A stretch of 64,000 nt of DNA, from NCBI RefSeq assembly GCF_000407185.1, contig NZ_KE136483.1, forward strand, positions 496,001 to 560,000, written 5' to 3'. The notes beneath the pieces are model-generated. The model was not told the DNA's origin and did not search any database. It saw only the letters and a list, made by a program, of their open reading frames with translations. The translations under genes and the position numbers were made by a program. Positions 35,904 through 44,807 of the stretch are shown here, piece by piece. The DNA comes from Enterococcus malodoratus ATCC 43197. Lineage in GTDB: Bacteria > Bacillota > Bacilli > Lactobacillales > Enterococcaceae. Position 1 is the stretch's first letter, and every line of letters begins with the position of its first letter.

Positions 35904-38819
35904 ATGTTAAGAAATTTATTTGATGAGATTCCATTAGCATCGGGAGCAAGCTTTAAGAATCGTTTGTTTATGTCGCCGATGACAACCCAATCAGCCTTTT
36001 ATGATGGGGAGATCACACAGCAAATTATTGATTACTATGCGTTTCGTTCTGGCGATGCGGCAGCGGTTATCGTTGAAAGCTGTTTTGTTGAAGATAAAGG
36101 ACGCGGGTTTCCGGGAGCCTTAGGAGTCGATACGGATAAGAAAGTTGCGGGACTGACCGAATTAGCCACGGCAATTAAATCAAAAGGTTCGAAAGCAATC
36201 ATGCAGATTTATCATGCGGGACGGATGGCTTGGCCAGAAATCAATGGTGGGGCGACACCAATCTCAGCAAGTCCAGTTGCGGCATTGCGGCCAAACGCTC
36301 CGGTTCCTCGAGAAATGACTGAAGAACAAATCTTAGAAATGATCACGATGTTTGGTGATGCAACGCGTCGTGCGATTGAGGCTGGCTTTGACGGCGTCGA
36401 AATTCACGGAGCCAATACGTTTATCTTGCAGCAATTCTTTTCCCCTCACTCAAATCGCAGAACGGATCAATGGGGCGGCAGTCGTGAAAAACGGGCGAAG
36501 TTTCCTTTAGAAGTGATGAAAGAGGTTCAACGGGTCGCCGAAGCACAAAAAGCGGAAAACTTTATCATTGGTTATCGTTTTTCACCGGAAGAGTTAGAAG
36601 AACCGGGAATTCATTTTGAAGACACGATGTATTTATTGAATACGCTTGCAGAGTTGAAGCCAGATTATTTCCATTTCTCAATGGGAGCATATACACGCCC
36701 ATCGATCGTTGATTCGGACAATCCGGAACCGTTGATCACGAAATATTTAGCGCATCGTTCCTCTGCCTTGGCACAAATTCCAATCATGGGTGTCGGATCG
36801 ATCTTGCAGCGAACAGATGCGGAAGATGCACTGAAATTAGGTTATGATCTTCTAGCAGTTGGAAAAGGATTCTTGATCGAGCCTAACTGGGTCAATTTGA
36901 TCAAAGAAGACCAAGAAGTAAACGATTATGCCCACATCAATGCTCAACGGAAATTACTGATACCTACACCATTATGGGATTTCATGGCATACATGGTTAT
37001 CGATCCCGAAGAGGAAAAACGCAAGCACGAACGGTTAAAAGAATTACAAAAAGTAAAATTGACCTTCAAACCTGGGACATACACGGTTGAAGCAAAGGGA
37101 CATAATAGCGAGCTGGCTATGAATGTGACCTTCTCGGAAGAACGGATCGAAAAAATTGAAGCAGATCAAAGCAATGAATCAGAAGGCTTATCTGATCAGG
37201 TATTTATTCGTTTGCCGCAGCAAATAATTGATAGTCAAACGCTGAATGTTGATGTAATCTCAGGTGCTTCAGCATCCAGTCAAGGATTGATCGATGGTGT
37301 GGCAGAGGCAGTCGAACTGGCGGGAGCCAGCTCTGAAGTCTTGAAGGCGCGTCCGAAACCGACTGTTCAATGGTCTAAGGAAGTCGTTGAAGAAGAAGCC
37401 GATGTGGTGATTGTTGGCTCTGGTGCTGCGGGTATCTCTGCGGCATTGCGAGCGGACCAAATGGGTCTAAAAACAATTTTGCTAGAAAAATTAAGCTTTG
37501 TCGGCGGAGCAATCTCTATCAGCGGCGGAAACCAAGTAGTGATGGGCTCGAAATTGCAAGCACGTGCAGGTGTTTGTGACGATACAGTAGAATCTATGGT
37601 CGAAGACTTCTTAGCGAATGGGAGCGGCTTAAATGTTCCTGAACTTCTGACAACCTTGGCAGAAAATGTGGGCGAGGCAACAGACTGGGTCCACGAGTAC
37701 ATGGGTGTTGAATACGACATGGAGAATGGGCTGCACATTTTAGCAGAATACCGTAAAAATCGCGAGTTAGCCTACGAAGATGGCGGTCACGGATTTGCAG
37801 CGAGTGCTAGAAAGGCCTTAGAGCGAAGCAATGTAACGATTTATCTGCAAACTAAGGCAGAAAGTTTGTTAACTGATGGGAATGGGAAGGTCACTGGGTT
37901 AACAGCAGTTGAAGATACCGGCAAGCGTCATAATATTCATGCACAGGCAGTGGTCTTGACGACTGGCGGCTATGGCAACAATTCCAATTTATTGAACCAC
38001 GAATTAAATAATATCTTATTCTATGGGACGAAATCGTCAACAGGCGATGGGATTCTGATGGCGACGACTCCAGAATTGAATGCGACAACGCGTTTGATGG
38101 AATATGGAAAGATTTATCCAAATGGTGTGGAGGTTTCGCAAGGGTATGCGAAATCGACGATCGGCGGAAATATCGAAGTAATGAAACGCAGCGGTTTATT
38201 AGTGAATACGGCTGGAGAACGAATAATCAATGAACGAGCAAGTAATAAGGAAATTCTGAACGTGCTTTTGAAGCAAGATCCGCAAATGCTGTTCTTGCTT
38301 ATGGATGCGAAAAACTTTGAGATCTTTACAGAGGCAGTCGAAGAGGGTGGAATTACGCGGGAAGATTTGGCCCGGTGGATCGAAAATGAAAATGAGACGC
38401 CGCAAATTTTCCGCGCAGACACGCTAGCTGAATTGGCAGAAAAAGCTGGGATGGCTCGTGAAAGCTTAGTGAATACGGTCGCTCGCTATAATGGCTGGGT
38501 AGAAAAACAAACGGACGAAGATTTTGATCGTCAATTGAAGTTTTTACAGGAAAAGGTCGGTGAAGGTCCCTATTACATGATTGAACAGAAACCGCGGTTT
38601 GCGACTACGATGGGTGGTTTGGTCGCAAATAGCCAACTGCAAGTGTTGAACCGTAACGATCAAGTGATCGAAGGCCTTTATGCTGCTGGAGAATTGGTCG
38701 GCGGCGTGATGGGAAGCGACTCCCCTTCTGGCGCAAATAACGCATGGGCATTAACTTCTGGAAAATTGGCAGCAGAAAATGTTCATAAAACAGTCGCAGT
38801 TGAGTATGTCGTACAATAA
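35904..38819 (+). CDS. Three-domain flavin enoate reductase (OYE + FMN_bind + FAD_binding_2)
   Basis: A 971-residue soluble fusion. Residues 1-370 are an Old-Yellow-Enzyme NADH:flavin oxidoreductase barrel (MSPMTTQSAF, IYHAGRM, GVEIHGANTFILQQFFSP). About 390-485 is an FMN-binding domain with D450-VI-SGASA-S458, matching the covalent flavinylation motif DxxSGAxxS/T. About 495-970 is a fumarate-reductase-type FAD domain (VIVGSGAAGISAAL). This architecture is known for NADH-dependent fumarate, acrylate and hydroxycinnamate reductases. Where fumarate reductases have HHTMGG and an Arg before GGNA, this protein has ATTMGG and SDSPSGANNA, so the electron acceptor is probably not fumarate. No signal peptide. 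The flavin transferase ApbE is not in the window. Confidence 0.88.
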   Translation: MLRNLFDEIPLASGASFKNRLFMSPMTTQSAFYDGEITQQIIDYYAFRSGDAAAVIVESCFVEDKGRGFPGALGVDTDKKVAGLTELATAIKSKGSKAIMQIYHAGRMAWPEINGGATPISASPVAALRPNAPVPREMTEEQILEMITMFGDATRRAIEAGFDGVEIHGANTFILQQFFSPHSNRRTDQWGGSREKRAKFPLEVMKEVQRVAEAQKAENFIIGYRFSPEELEEPGIHFEDTMYLLNTLAELKPDYFHFSMGAYTRPSIVDSDNPEPLITKYLAHRSSALAQIPIMGVGSILQRTDAEDALKLGYDLLAVGKGFLIEPNWVNLIKEDQEVNDYAHINAQRKLLIPTPLWDFMAYMVIDPEEEKRKHERLKELQKVKLTFKPGTYTVEAKGHNSELAMNVTFSEERIEKIEADQSNESEGLSDQVFIRLPQQIIDSQTLNVDVISGASASSQGLIDGVAEAVELAGASSEVLKARPKPTVQWSKEVVEEEADVVIVGSGAAGISAALRADQMGLKTILLEKLSFVGGAISISGGNQVVMGSKLQARAGVCDDTVESMVEDFLANGSGLNVPELLTTLAENVGEATDWVHEYMGVEYDMENGLHILAEYRKNRELAYEDGGHGFAASARKALERSNVTIYLQTKAESLLTDGNGKVTGLTAVEDTGKRHNIHAQAVVLTTGGYGNNSNLLNHELNNILFYGTKSSTGDGILMATTPELNATTRLMEYGKIYPNGVEVSQGYAKSTIGGNIEVMKRSGLLVNTAGERIINERASNKEILNVLLKQDPQMLFLLMDAKNFEIFTEAVEEGGITREDLARWIENENETPQIFRADTLAELAEKAGMARESLVNTVARYNGWVEKQTDEDFDRQLKFLQEKVGEGPYYMIEQKPRFATTMGGLVANSQLQVLNRNDQVIEGLYAAGELVGGVMGSDSPSGANNAWALTSGKLAAENVHKTVAVEYVVQ

Positions 38820-38827
38820 GAAAAATG

Positions 38828-38858
38828 ATCCTGAGACAGTTGTCTCGGGATTTTTTTC
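38828..38858 (+). terminator. Rho-independent terminator
   Basis: Stem ATCCTGAGACA / TGTCTCGGGAT with a G-U pair, followed by seven T. Confidence 0.85.
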
Positions 38859-38974
38859 TTTTTTGCAAAATTATTTTCTTTCTACACAAAAATTTTTCTT
38901 CGCTATGTTAAAATATTTATTGGAAACCAAATCTTTTTACTTTAAAAAAATACATAGAGATAGGAGATAGTTAA

Positions 38975-39337
38975 ATGAAATTAATCGAAACACCCTTGAA
39001 TAGTAACGTTAACTTAGAAACTTTATATCCTAATCTAACAAAATATTTTTTTGATAAACGTCAGGCTGTGAAGCTGCTTAAACTATATGCTTATGACCGG
39101 ACAAAGATCATTTATGCTGATCGATTTGATACGATCGATTTGTTGTTGTTAAATCGCCATCGTAAAATCAGCCACAAAGAAGTCGATACGATCATCCGTC
39201 GTCTGTTGAAGGTCGAACGTAAAGATGTCGTCGTAGATGTTGGTTACAAGAAACAGATCATGGAAGCCGGTTTGCGGCCGAAAGAGTCATATAAAGATAT
39301 CATTGCGGTGGAATACAAAGTACCGAAAGAAGAATAA
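38975..39337 (+). CDS. Small conserved protein, DUF1827-like
   Basis: 120 residues, no signal peptide or membrane helix, with a basic middle (NRHRKISHKEVDTIIRRLL). The opening MKLIETPLNSNVNLETLYPN resembles the DUF1827 family of Lactobacillales, function unknown. AGGAGA precedes the ATG. It is a single-gene unit between two terminators, upstream of pncB-nadE. Confidence 0.6.
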   Translation: MKLIETPLNSNVNLETLYPNLTKYFFDKRQAVKLLKLYAYDRTKIIYADRFDTIDLLLLNRHRKISHKEVDTIIRRLLKVERKDVVVDVGYKKQIMEAGLRPKESYKDIIAVEYKVPKEE

Positions 39338-39342
39338 TAAAT

Positions 39343-39371
39343 GAAGAAAGGTCGCTGACCTTTCTTTTTTT
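39343..39371 (+). terminator. Rho-independent terminator
   Basis: Stem AGAAAGGTC / GACCTTTCT with a 3-base loop, then seven T. Confidence 0.85.
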
Positions 39372-39514
39372 GTAGAAAATCGATTGATCTTTTTCCGAAC
39401 GAGAGTACCGAGAATTTCAACGATTGTAAGGAGACTAAGAGTACTCCCTCAAAGCTCTTGTGATATAATAAATGAAATAGTTTAAATTACTAAAAACAAA
39501 TGAGGAGCATGACT

Positions 39515-40987
39515 ATGAAAAAGTTGTACGAAGATGACAGTTTAACGCTTCATACGGATCTGTATCAAATCAATATGATGAAAACGTATTGGGAGACGGG
39601 CCGCGCGGATCTTCATGCCGTATTTGAGTGTTATTTCCGTAATATGCCGTTTGATAACGGTTATGTCATCTTTGCTGGATTAGAGCGTCTGGTTAAGTAT
39701 TTGGAAAAATTGACCTTTAGCGAAAGTGATTTGGCGTACTTATCTGAGGTAGAGGAGTACCCGGCAGATTTTATCGCGTATTTGCGAGATTTCAAATTTG
39801 CCTGCACGGTTCGTTCAGCGGTGGAAGGGGAGTTAGTCTTCAATAATGAGCCGATTATCCAAGTGGAAGGCCCATTACTGCAATGTCAATTAGTCGAAAC
39901 AGCGCTTTTAAACATCGTTAATTTCCAAACGCTGATCGCTACTAAAGCCGCCCGTATCAAATCGGTAATTGGTGATGATCCATTGTTAGAATTTGGTACA
40001 CGCCGTGCCCAGGAAATGGATGCGGCACTTTGGGGAACTAGAGCCGCGTATATCGGTGGGGCTGATGCGACGAGCAATGTGCGCGCAGGCAAAATTTTTG
40101 GAATTCCTGACAGCGGCACCCATGCTCATTCCTTGATCCAATCTTATGGCAACGATTATGATGGATTTAAAGCCTATGCGGAGACCCATCGTGACTGTGT
40201 CTTCTTAGTGGATACTTACGATACTATTCGCTCAGGGGTACCGAATGCGATTAAAGTCGCGAAGGAAATGGGCGATAAAATCAATTTCTTAGGTGTCCGG
40301 ATCGATAGCGGAGATATGGCTTATATTTCAAAACGTGTGCGTCAGCAATTGGATGAAGCAGGTTTCCCGGATGCGAAAATCTATGCTTCTAATGATTTGG
40401 ATGAAAGTACCATTCAAAACTTGAAAATGCAGCATGCTAAAATCGATGTTTGGGGTGTCGGAACGAAGTTGATCACTGCTTACGATCAACCGGCGCTTGG
40501 CGCAGTCTTCAAGCTGGTCTCAATCGAAAATGAGCAAGGCGAGATGGTTGATACAATCAAACTTTCCAGCAATGCGGAAAAAGTTACCACACCAGGGAAG
40601 AAGCAAGTTTGGCGGATTACTCGTAAATCTGATGGCAAGTCAGAAGGGGATTACGTGACCTTGTGGGATGAAGATCCAAGAGAAGAAAAGGAAATCTTCA
40701 TGTTCCATCCAGTGTATCCCTACATTAATAAAACAGTGAAAAATTTTGAGGCGCGTCCTGTTCTAAAAGATATTTTTGTAAAAGGCCAACGTGTCTACGA
40801 ATTACCGGATCTAGAAATGGTTAAACAAGCGGCTAAGGACCATTTGGATTCCTTATGGGAAGAATACAAACGTGACCTTAATCCACAAAAATATCCAGTC
40901 GATCTTTCTACGGATTGTTGGAACCATAAAAACAAAATTATGGACCAAGTACGTAAATCTGTGGTAAAAACGGAACAAGAAGATTAA
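39515..40987 (+). CDS. pncB: Nicotinate phosphoribosyltransferase
   Basis: PncB makes nicotinate mononucleotide from nicotinic acid and PRPP for NAD salvage. The family opening LHTDLYQINMMKTYW, the central FGTRRAQEMDAALWGTRAAY and the phosphate-binding GVRIDSGDMAY are all visible. Length is 490 residues. The third ATG in the frame (39515) has GAGGAG at seven bases; the ATG at 39500 overlaps the ribosome site. It is 15 bases ahead of nadE, forming an NAD salvage operon. Confidence 0.96.
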   Translation: MKKLYEDDSLTLHTDLYQINMMKTYWETGRADLHAVFECYFRNMPFDNGYVIFAGLERLVKYLEKLTFSESDLAYLSEVEEYPADFIAYLRDFKFACTVRSAVEGELVFNNEPIIQVEGPLLQCQLVETALLNIVNFQTLIATKAARIKSVIGDDPLLEFGTRRAQEMDAALWGTRAAYIGGADATSNVRAGKIFGIPDSGTHAHSLIQSYGNDYDGFKAYAETHRDCVFLVDTYDTIRSGVPNAIKVAKEMGDKINFLGVRIDSGDMAYISKRVRQQLDEAGFPDAKIYASNDLDESTIQNLKMQHAKIDVWGVGTKLITAYDQPALGAVFKLVSIENEQGEMVDTIKLSSNAEKVTTPGKKQVWRITRKSDGKSEGDYVTLWDEDPREEKEIFMFHPVYPYINKTVKNFEARPVLKDIFVKGQRVYELPDLEMVKQAAKDHLDSLWEEYKRDLNPQKYPVDLSTDCWNHKNKIMDQVRKSVVKTEQED

Positions 40988-41002
40988 AGGAGTGGATGTG
41001 TC

Positions 41003-41827
41003 ATGACGCTACAAGCAGAAATCATTAAAGAATTAGGGGTCAATCCCGTAATCGATCCGCAAGCAGAAATTCGGAAAAGTATCGAATTTTTGAAAGCATA
41101 TCTTAAGAAATATCCGTTTTTAAAAACGTTTGTCTTAGGAATCAGCGGCGGACAAGATTCTTCATTGGCTGGTCGGCTTGCACAGCTTACAATGGAAGAA
41201 ATGCGCCAGGAAACGGGCGATGATACGTACAAATTTATCGCGGTCCGCCTGCCGTATGGTGCTCAAGCGGATGAAGCCGATGCCAAAAGAGCGTTGGATT
41301 TTATCAAACCTGACGTTAGTTTGAGTGTGAATATCAAAGGTGCGGTTGATGCGGAGGTTGCGGCATTAGAAGAAGCCGGTGTAACGATCAGCGACTTCAA
41401 CAAGGGCAATATCAAGGCGCGTCAACGTATGATCACTCAATACGGGATCGCCGGCGATAATCAAGGCGCTGTTATCGGAACGGATCATGCCGCTGAAAAT
41501 ATCACTGGATTTTTTACAAAATTTGGTGATGGCGGAGCAGATATTTTGCCGTTGTTCCGATTAAACAAACGTCAAGGGAAAATGTTGCTGAAGGAATTAG
41601 AGGCACCTGAAGCCTTGTATTTGAAAATTCCTACAGCCGATTTAGAAGATGGCAAACCATTGATCGCGGACGAAGTGGCCTTGGGTGTAACGTATGATGA
41701 TATCGACGATTACTTAGAAGGTAAGACGATCGATGCGAAAGCACAAGCTACAATCGAAAACTGGTGGAACAAGACGCAGCATAAGCGCCATTTGCCAATC
41801 ACAATTTTCGATGATTTTTGGAAATAA
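41003..41827 (+). CDS. nadE: NH3-dependent NAD synthetase
   Basis: NadE amidates nicotinate adenine dinucleotide to NAD, the last step of the pathway begun by PncB. The PP-loop SGGQDSS is at about residue 49, [20 protein letters not shown] in the middle, and the KxQHKRHLP region at the C-terminus. It has 274 residues, no glutaminase domain, and an AAAGGAGTG ribosome site. The intermediate enzyme NadD is elsewhere. Confidence 0.97.
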   Translation: MTLQAEIIKELGVNPVIDPQAEIRKSIEFLKAYLKKYPFLKTFVLGISGGQDSSLAGRLAQLTMEEMRQETGDDTYKFIAVRLPYGAQADEADAKRALDFIKPDVSLSVNIKGAVDAEVAALEEAGVTISDFNKGNIKARQRMITQYGIAGDNQGAVIGTDHAAENITGFFTKFGDGGADILPLFRLNKRQGKMLLKELEAPEALYLKIPTADLEDGKPLIADEVALGVTYDDIDDYLEGKTIDAKAQATIENWWNKTQHKRHLPITIFDDFWK

Positions 41828-41838
41828 TCGATTCATGC

Positions 41839-41875
41839 AGTCTAGCGAGACTCTGTCTTTGCTAGACTTTTTTTG
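41839..41875 (+). terminator. Rho-independent terminator after nadE
   Basis: Stem AGTCTAGC / GCTAGACT with a 14-base loop that holds a further GAGAC/GTCT pairing, then seven T. Confidence 0.8.
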
Positions 41876-41994
41876 TGCATTTATTGATGCGGAAGAGCAA
41901 CTTTCTTTTCAATGGTTAAGGTTCGTTGTGGACTTCTTTACATTCTTCTGTTTTCTCGCTAAACTATTTAGGAGTTCATGAATAGGAGAGGTTT

Positions 41995-43797
41995 ATGCAA
42001 AAATTTCGCAAGCTTCCTTGGCGCCCGATTTTGACAATTTTCGGCGTACTAGGCTTAATTATAGTTTCAAATCTTTTTTTCCAATTAACACAAAACGAGT
42101 TTTCATTCGATCTCGCGTTTAAATTCGCTTTTTCATGGCACACGGAAAAGTTTTTCTTGGGCTGTCTGGTACTGCTTATTTTTTATGTTTGGATCAGCAG
42201 TTTCTTAGGTTCGCTAAAAACCGGCAGTTTGTTTTATGTGCTGGTAGTGATTGGCGTGGGGATCGCTAATTTCTTGAAAATGAAATATCGGATGGAGCCG
42301 ATCTATCCAGATGATTTGAAGATGATCACTGAATTTGGAATGATCCGTGATATGGTCGGGACGCTAGTATTTTTATTATTCCTTCTGCTTTTGGCGGCTG
42401 GAATCTTTTTAATCATTTTTAGCTTGAGGAAAAGTTTGAAGCTAGGAAAGAAACAACAATGGGTTCGTGTCGGCCTTTTCGTTTTAGCTAGCGGTCTGCT
42501 GCTGTATATCGGAAGCTTTAACCAGCAGAACAATTTATTACGCAAAGCCTACAATAAAACGGCTTTGTGGATTCCTTACAGTCAGAAGATGAACTATTAC
42601 AATACCGGTTTTATGGGAGGATTCCTCTATAATCTGCCCGTCGATGCGATGGAAAAGCCGGAGAATTATTCTGAGGCCAATGTTAAAAAAATCACCAAAG
42701 AGTATCAAGGAACCAATGAAACTTCGGATGAAAAGCCGAATATCGTTTACGTCATGAGTGAAAGTTTTTCCGACCCTAGTCGTTTGAGCGGCTTAGAGGT
42801 ATTGGGCGGTGATCCTTTGGAGGCTTATCGTGAAGTCGCGGATCGAACCTATAGCGGGCAAATGCTGTCGCAAAACTATGGCGGTGGGACCGCAAATATC
42901 GAATTTGAGGCTTTGACGGGTTTCTCGATGGAATTGTTTAATGCACAAATGACCACGCCGTATACAATGCTGATGTCAGAATTCAAGTCGTTTCCCTCAA
43001 TGGTATCGACATTGAAGGAACGCGGCTATGAAGCAACGGCGATCCATCCGTACAATACTTCGATGTATAAACGAAAAGACGTGTATAAAACGTTTGGATT
43101 TGATCAGTTTTTAGATGAGAGCAGTATGAAGCATACGGATAAGCTTGAAAATAATCCGTACATCTCGGATGCAGCGGCGTATCAAGAAATCTTTGATCAA
43201 TTGGAAAAGAATAAAAAGCCGCAATTTCTGCATCTCGTAACGATGCAGACGCATATGCCTTATGAGAACAAATATGCGGACCTGCCTTATATGGTCAAAG
43301 GTGATAACAGCCTGTCGGTGCAAAGCTATCTACAGGATATTGCCTATAGCAGTGAAGCCTTGAAAAACTTTTTAAACGAGTTGGATGAGCTGCCGGAAAG
43401 AACATTGGTCGTATTTTGGGGCGATCATTTGCCGGGGATTTATTCGGATGAGATCCAAAAAGAAAACCAAGGGCATCAATTGCATGAGACGGAGTTTCTA
43501 ATGTATGACAATCGCCACGAATTGAACAATCAACAGGTTACGACTAGTCCGTTTTATTTTGGAGCCGACCTATTTCAACAAGCCCGCCTGCAAACAACTG
43601 GCTTTCAAACCTTATTGAGCGATCTGCAAAAGGAGCTGCCGGCTTTTGAAAAAGGGATGTACTATCAAGCTGGTCAGTGGTCCAAAGAGGCTCGGCTGAA
43701 TAAGAAACAGGAAAAAATCTATCAAGATTATCAAATGATCCAATACGATATCACGGCTGGCAATCAGTACAGCCTAAAAGAAAAATTCTTTGAATAA
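41995..43797 (+). CDS. LTA synthase-family membrane sulfatase-fold protein
   Basis: 600 residues: five membrane helices in the first 180 residues and an extracellular sulfatase-fold domain from about 245. Metal-site parts are IVYVMSESFSDPS, the catalytic Thr in YGGGTANIEFE, and FWGDHLPGIY. The family transfers glycerol-phosphate to make lipoteichoic acid or related polymers. The catalytic context (GGGTANIEFE) is that of the divergent LtaS paralogues rather than the main synthase, so its acceptor is unclear. AGGAGAGG precedes the ATG. It lies 23 bases ahead of a PP-loop gene. Confidence 0.85.
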   Translation: MQKFRKLPWRPILTIFGVLGLIIVSNLFFQLTQNEFSFDLAFKFAFSWHTEKFFLGCLVLLIFYVWISSFLGSLKTGSLFYVLVVIGVGIANFLKMKYRMEPIYPDDLKMITEFGMIRDMVGTLVFLLFLLLLAAGIFLIIFSLRKSLKLGKKQQWVRVGLFVLASGLLLYIGSFNQQNNLLRKAYNKTALWIPYSQKMNYYNTGFMGGFLYNLPVDAMEKPENYSEANVKKITKEYQGTNETSDEKPNIVYVMSESFSDPSRLSGLEVLGGDPLEAYREVADRTYSGQMLSQNYGGGTANIEFEALTGFSMELFNAQMTTPYTMLMSEFKSFPSMVSTLKERGYEATAIHPYNTSMYKRKDVYKTFGFDQFLDESSMKHTDKLENNPYISDAAAYQEIFDQLEKNKKPQFLHLVTMQTHMPYENKYADLPYMVKGDNSLSVQSYLQDIAYSSEALKNFLNELDELPERTLVVFWGDHLPGIYSDEIQKENQGHQLHETEFLMYDNRHELNNQQVTTSPFYFGADLFQQARLQTTGFQTLLSDLQKELPAFEKGMYYQAGQWSKEARLNKKQEKIYQDYQMIQYDITAGNQYSLKEKFFE

Positions 43798-43820
43798 ACA
43801 GATGAACTAAGGGAGCACAC

Positions 43821-44594
43821 ATGGGATTTAAAAAGAAAGACAATCAAAATTATTACAATCCGCTGCGCCGCGCAGTACTGAATCATCAAATGATCGAACC
43901 GGGCGATAAGGTAGCGGTTGGTATGAGCGGCGGGAAAGACAGCACGACATTACTTTATTTATTGGACCGGATTCGGCGGCAAAGACGATTAGGCTTTGAT
44001 TTTGAGATTGTGCCGATTTCTCTAGATATGGGGTTTGAAGGCTGCGATATCACACCGATGAAGCAATTCGTCGAAAGTTTGGGCTATCAATTAGAGATCG
44101 TACCGACCAATATCGCCAAGGTCGTTTTTGATATTCGTGAAGAAAAGTCGCCTTGTTCGTTATGTGCAAAGCTACGTCGAGGCATCTTGTACAATCGAGC
44201 TAGTCAACTAGGTTGTCAAAAGGTCGCTTTAGGTCACCACATCGATGATGCGATCGAAACGTACTTTATGAACTTTTTGTTTCACGGACGGTTAAACAGT
44301 TTTGAACCGAAAAGTTATTTATCTAAAACAAACGTGACGTTAATCCGTCCGATGATCTATTTGGAGGAAAAACAAATCATTCGTCTTGTGAAACGCGAAG
44401 AGCTGCCGGTGATTTTCAATCCTTGTCCTGTGGATAAAAAGACAAAGCGGGAAGAGATCAAACATTTGGTGACTGGGCTTGCGAATTACTACCCAGATAT
44501 CCGGGAAAAGTTTATAATGGGCATGGAACAAGGAACAGCTGAAGATTTTTGGATAAAAGTCTCTGATGGAAACTCTTACAACCCATTAATTTGA
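43821..44594 (+). CDS. TtcA-like PP-loop ATP pyrophosphatase
   Basis: 257 residues with the PP-loop MSGGKDSTTLLYLL near residue 35, the CSLC pair near residue 113 and a further Cys in NPCPVD. This Cys pattern is that of the TtcA/TtuA group, which holds an iron-sulfur cluster and thiolates tRNA. True TtcA makes 2-thiocytidine 32; whether this Firmicute homologue does the same is not known. The start has AAGGGAG ahead. Confidence 0.85.
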   Translation: MGFKKKDNQNYYNPLRRAVLNHQMIEPGDKVAVGMSGGKDSTTLLYLLDRIRRQRRLGFDFEIVPISLDMGFEGCDITPMKQFVESLGYQLEIVPTNIAKVVFDIREEKSPCSLCAKLRRGILYNRASQLGCQKVALGHHIDDAIETYFMNFLFHGRLNSFEPKSYLSKTNVTLIRPMIYLEEKQIIRLVKREELPVIFNPCPVDKKTKREEIKHLVTGLANYYPDIREKFIMGMEQGTAEDFWIKVSDGNSYNPLI

Positions 44595-44603
44595 AAGTAG
44601 TGA

Positions 44604-44633
44604 TTGTATTCCAGCCTTTTCTCATGCTATAAT
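44604..44633 (+). promoter_or_regulatory. Promoter of the riboswitch/P-type ATPase unit
   Basis: TTGTAT (44604-44609) and consensus TATAAT (44628-44633), 18 bp apart, directly before the riboswitch. Confidence 0.75.
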
Positions 44634-44644
44634 TCGTTTTGTAT

Positions 44645-44770
44645 TCATGAGGGAGTAACTAGCAGCGCAAGCTGTGGCAACGCCACCAGCAAGAAAAAAT
44701 ATTTTCTGGTGTTGTCTTAAATAGTGAGACTTATGTATGTGTTTTTCGCATACACAAGTCTATTTTTTTT
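44645..44770 (+). ncRNA. yybP-ykoY-type (manganese) riboswitch with terminator
   Basis: The leader begins ATGAGGGAGTAACTAGC and carries hairpins AGCGCAAGCT, CACCAGC.../GCTGGTG-like pairing, and then the expression-platform terminator GACTT-TGTATG / CATACA-AAGTC (44728-44760) followed by eight T. The GGGAGTA start, overall plan and position before a cation P-type ATPase fit the Mn2+-sensing yybP-ykoY class, known ahead of such exporters in lactococci. In that class metal binding favours readthrough. Confidence 0.75.
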
Positions 44771-44807
44771 ATTCCCAAAAGGAACGCTAATTTTAAGGAG
44801 GATAATA

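Noticed and set aside
44724-44807. N-terminal extension of the P-type ATPase
   Set aside because: The extra codons translate the riboswitch terminator; the ATG at 44808 has the AAGGAGG site.
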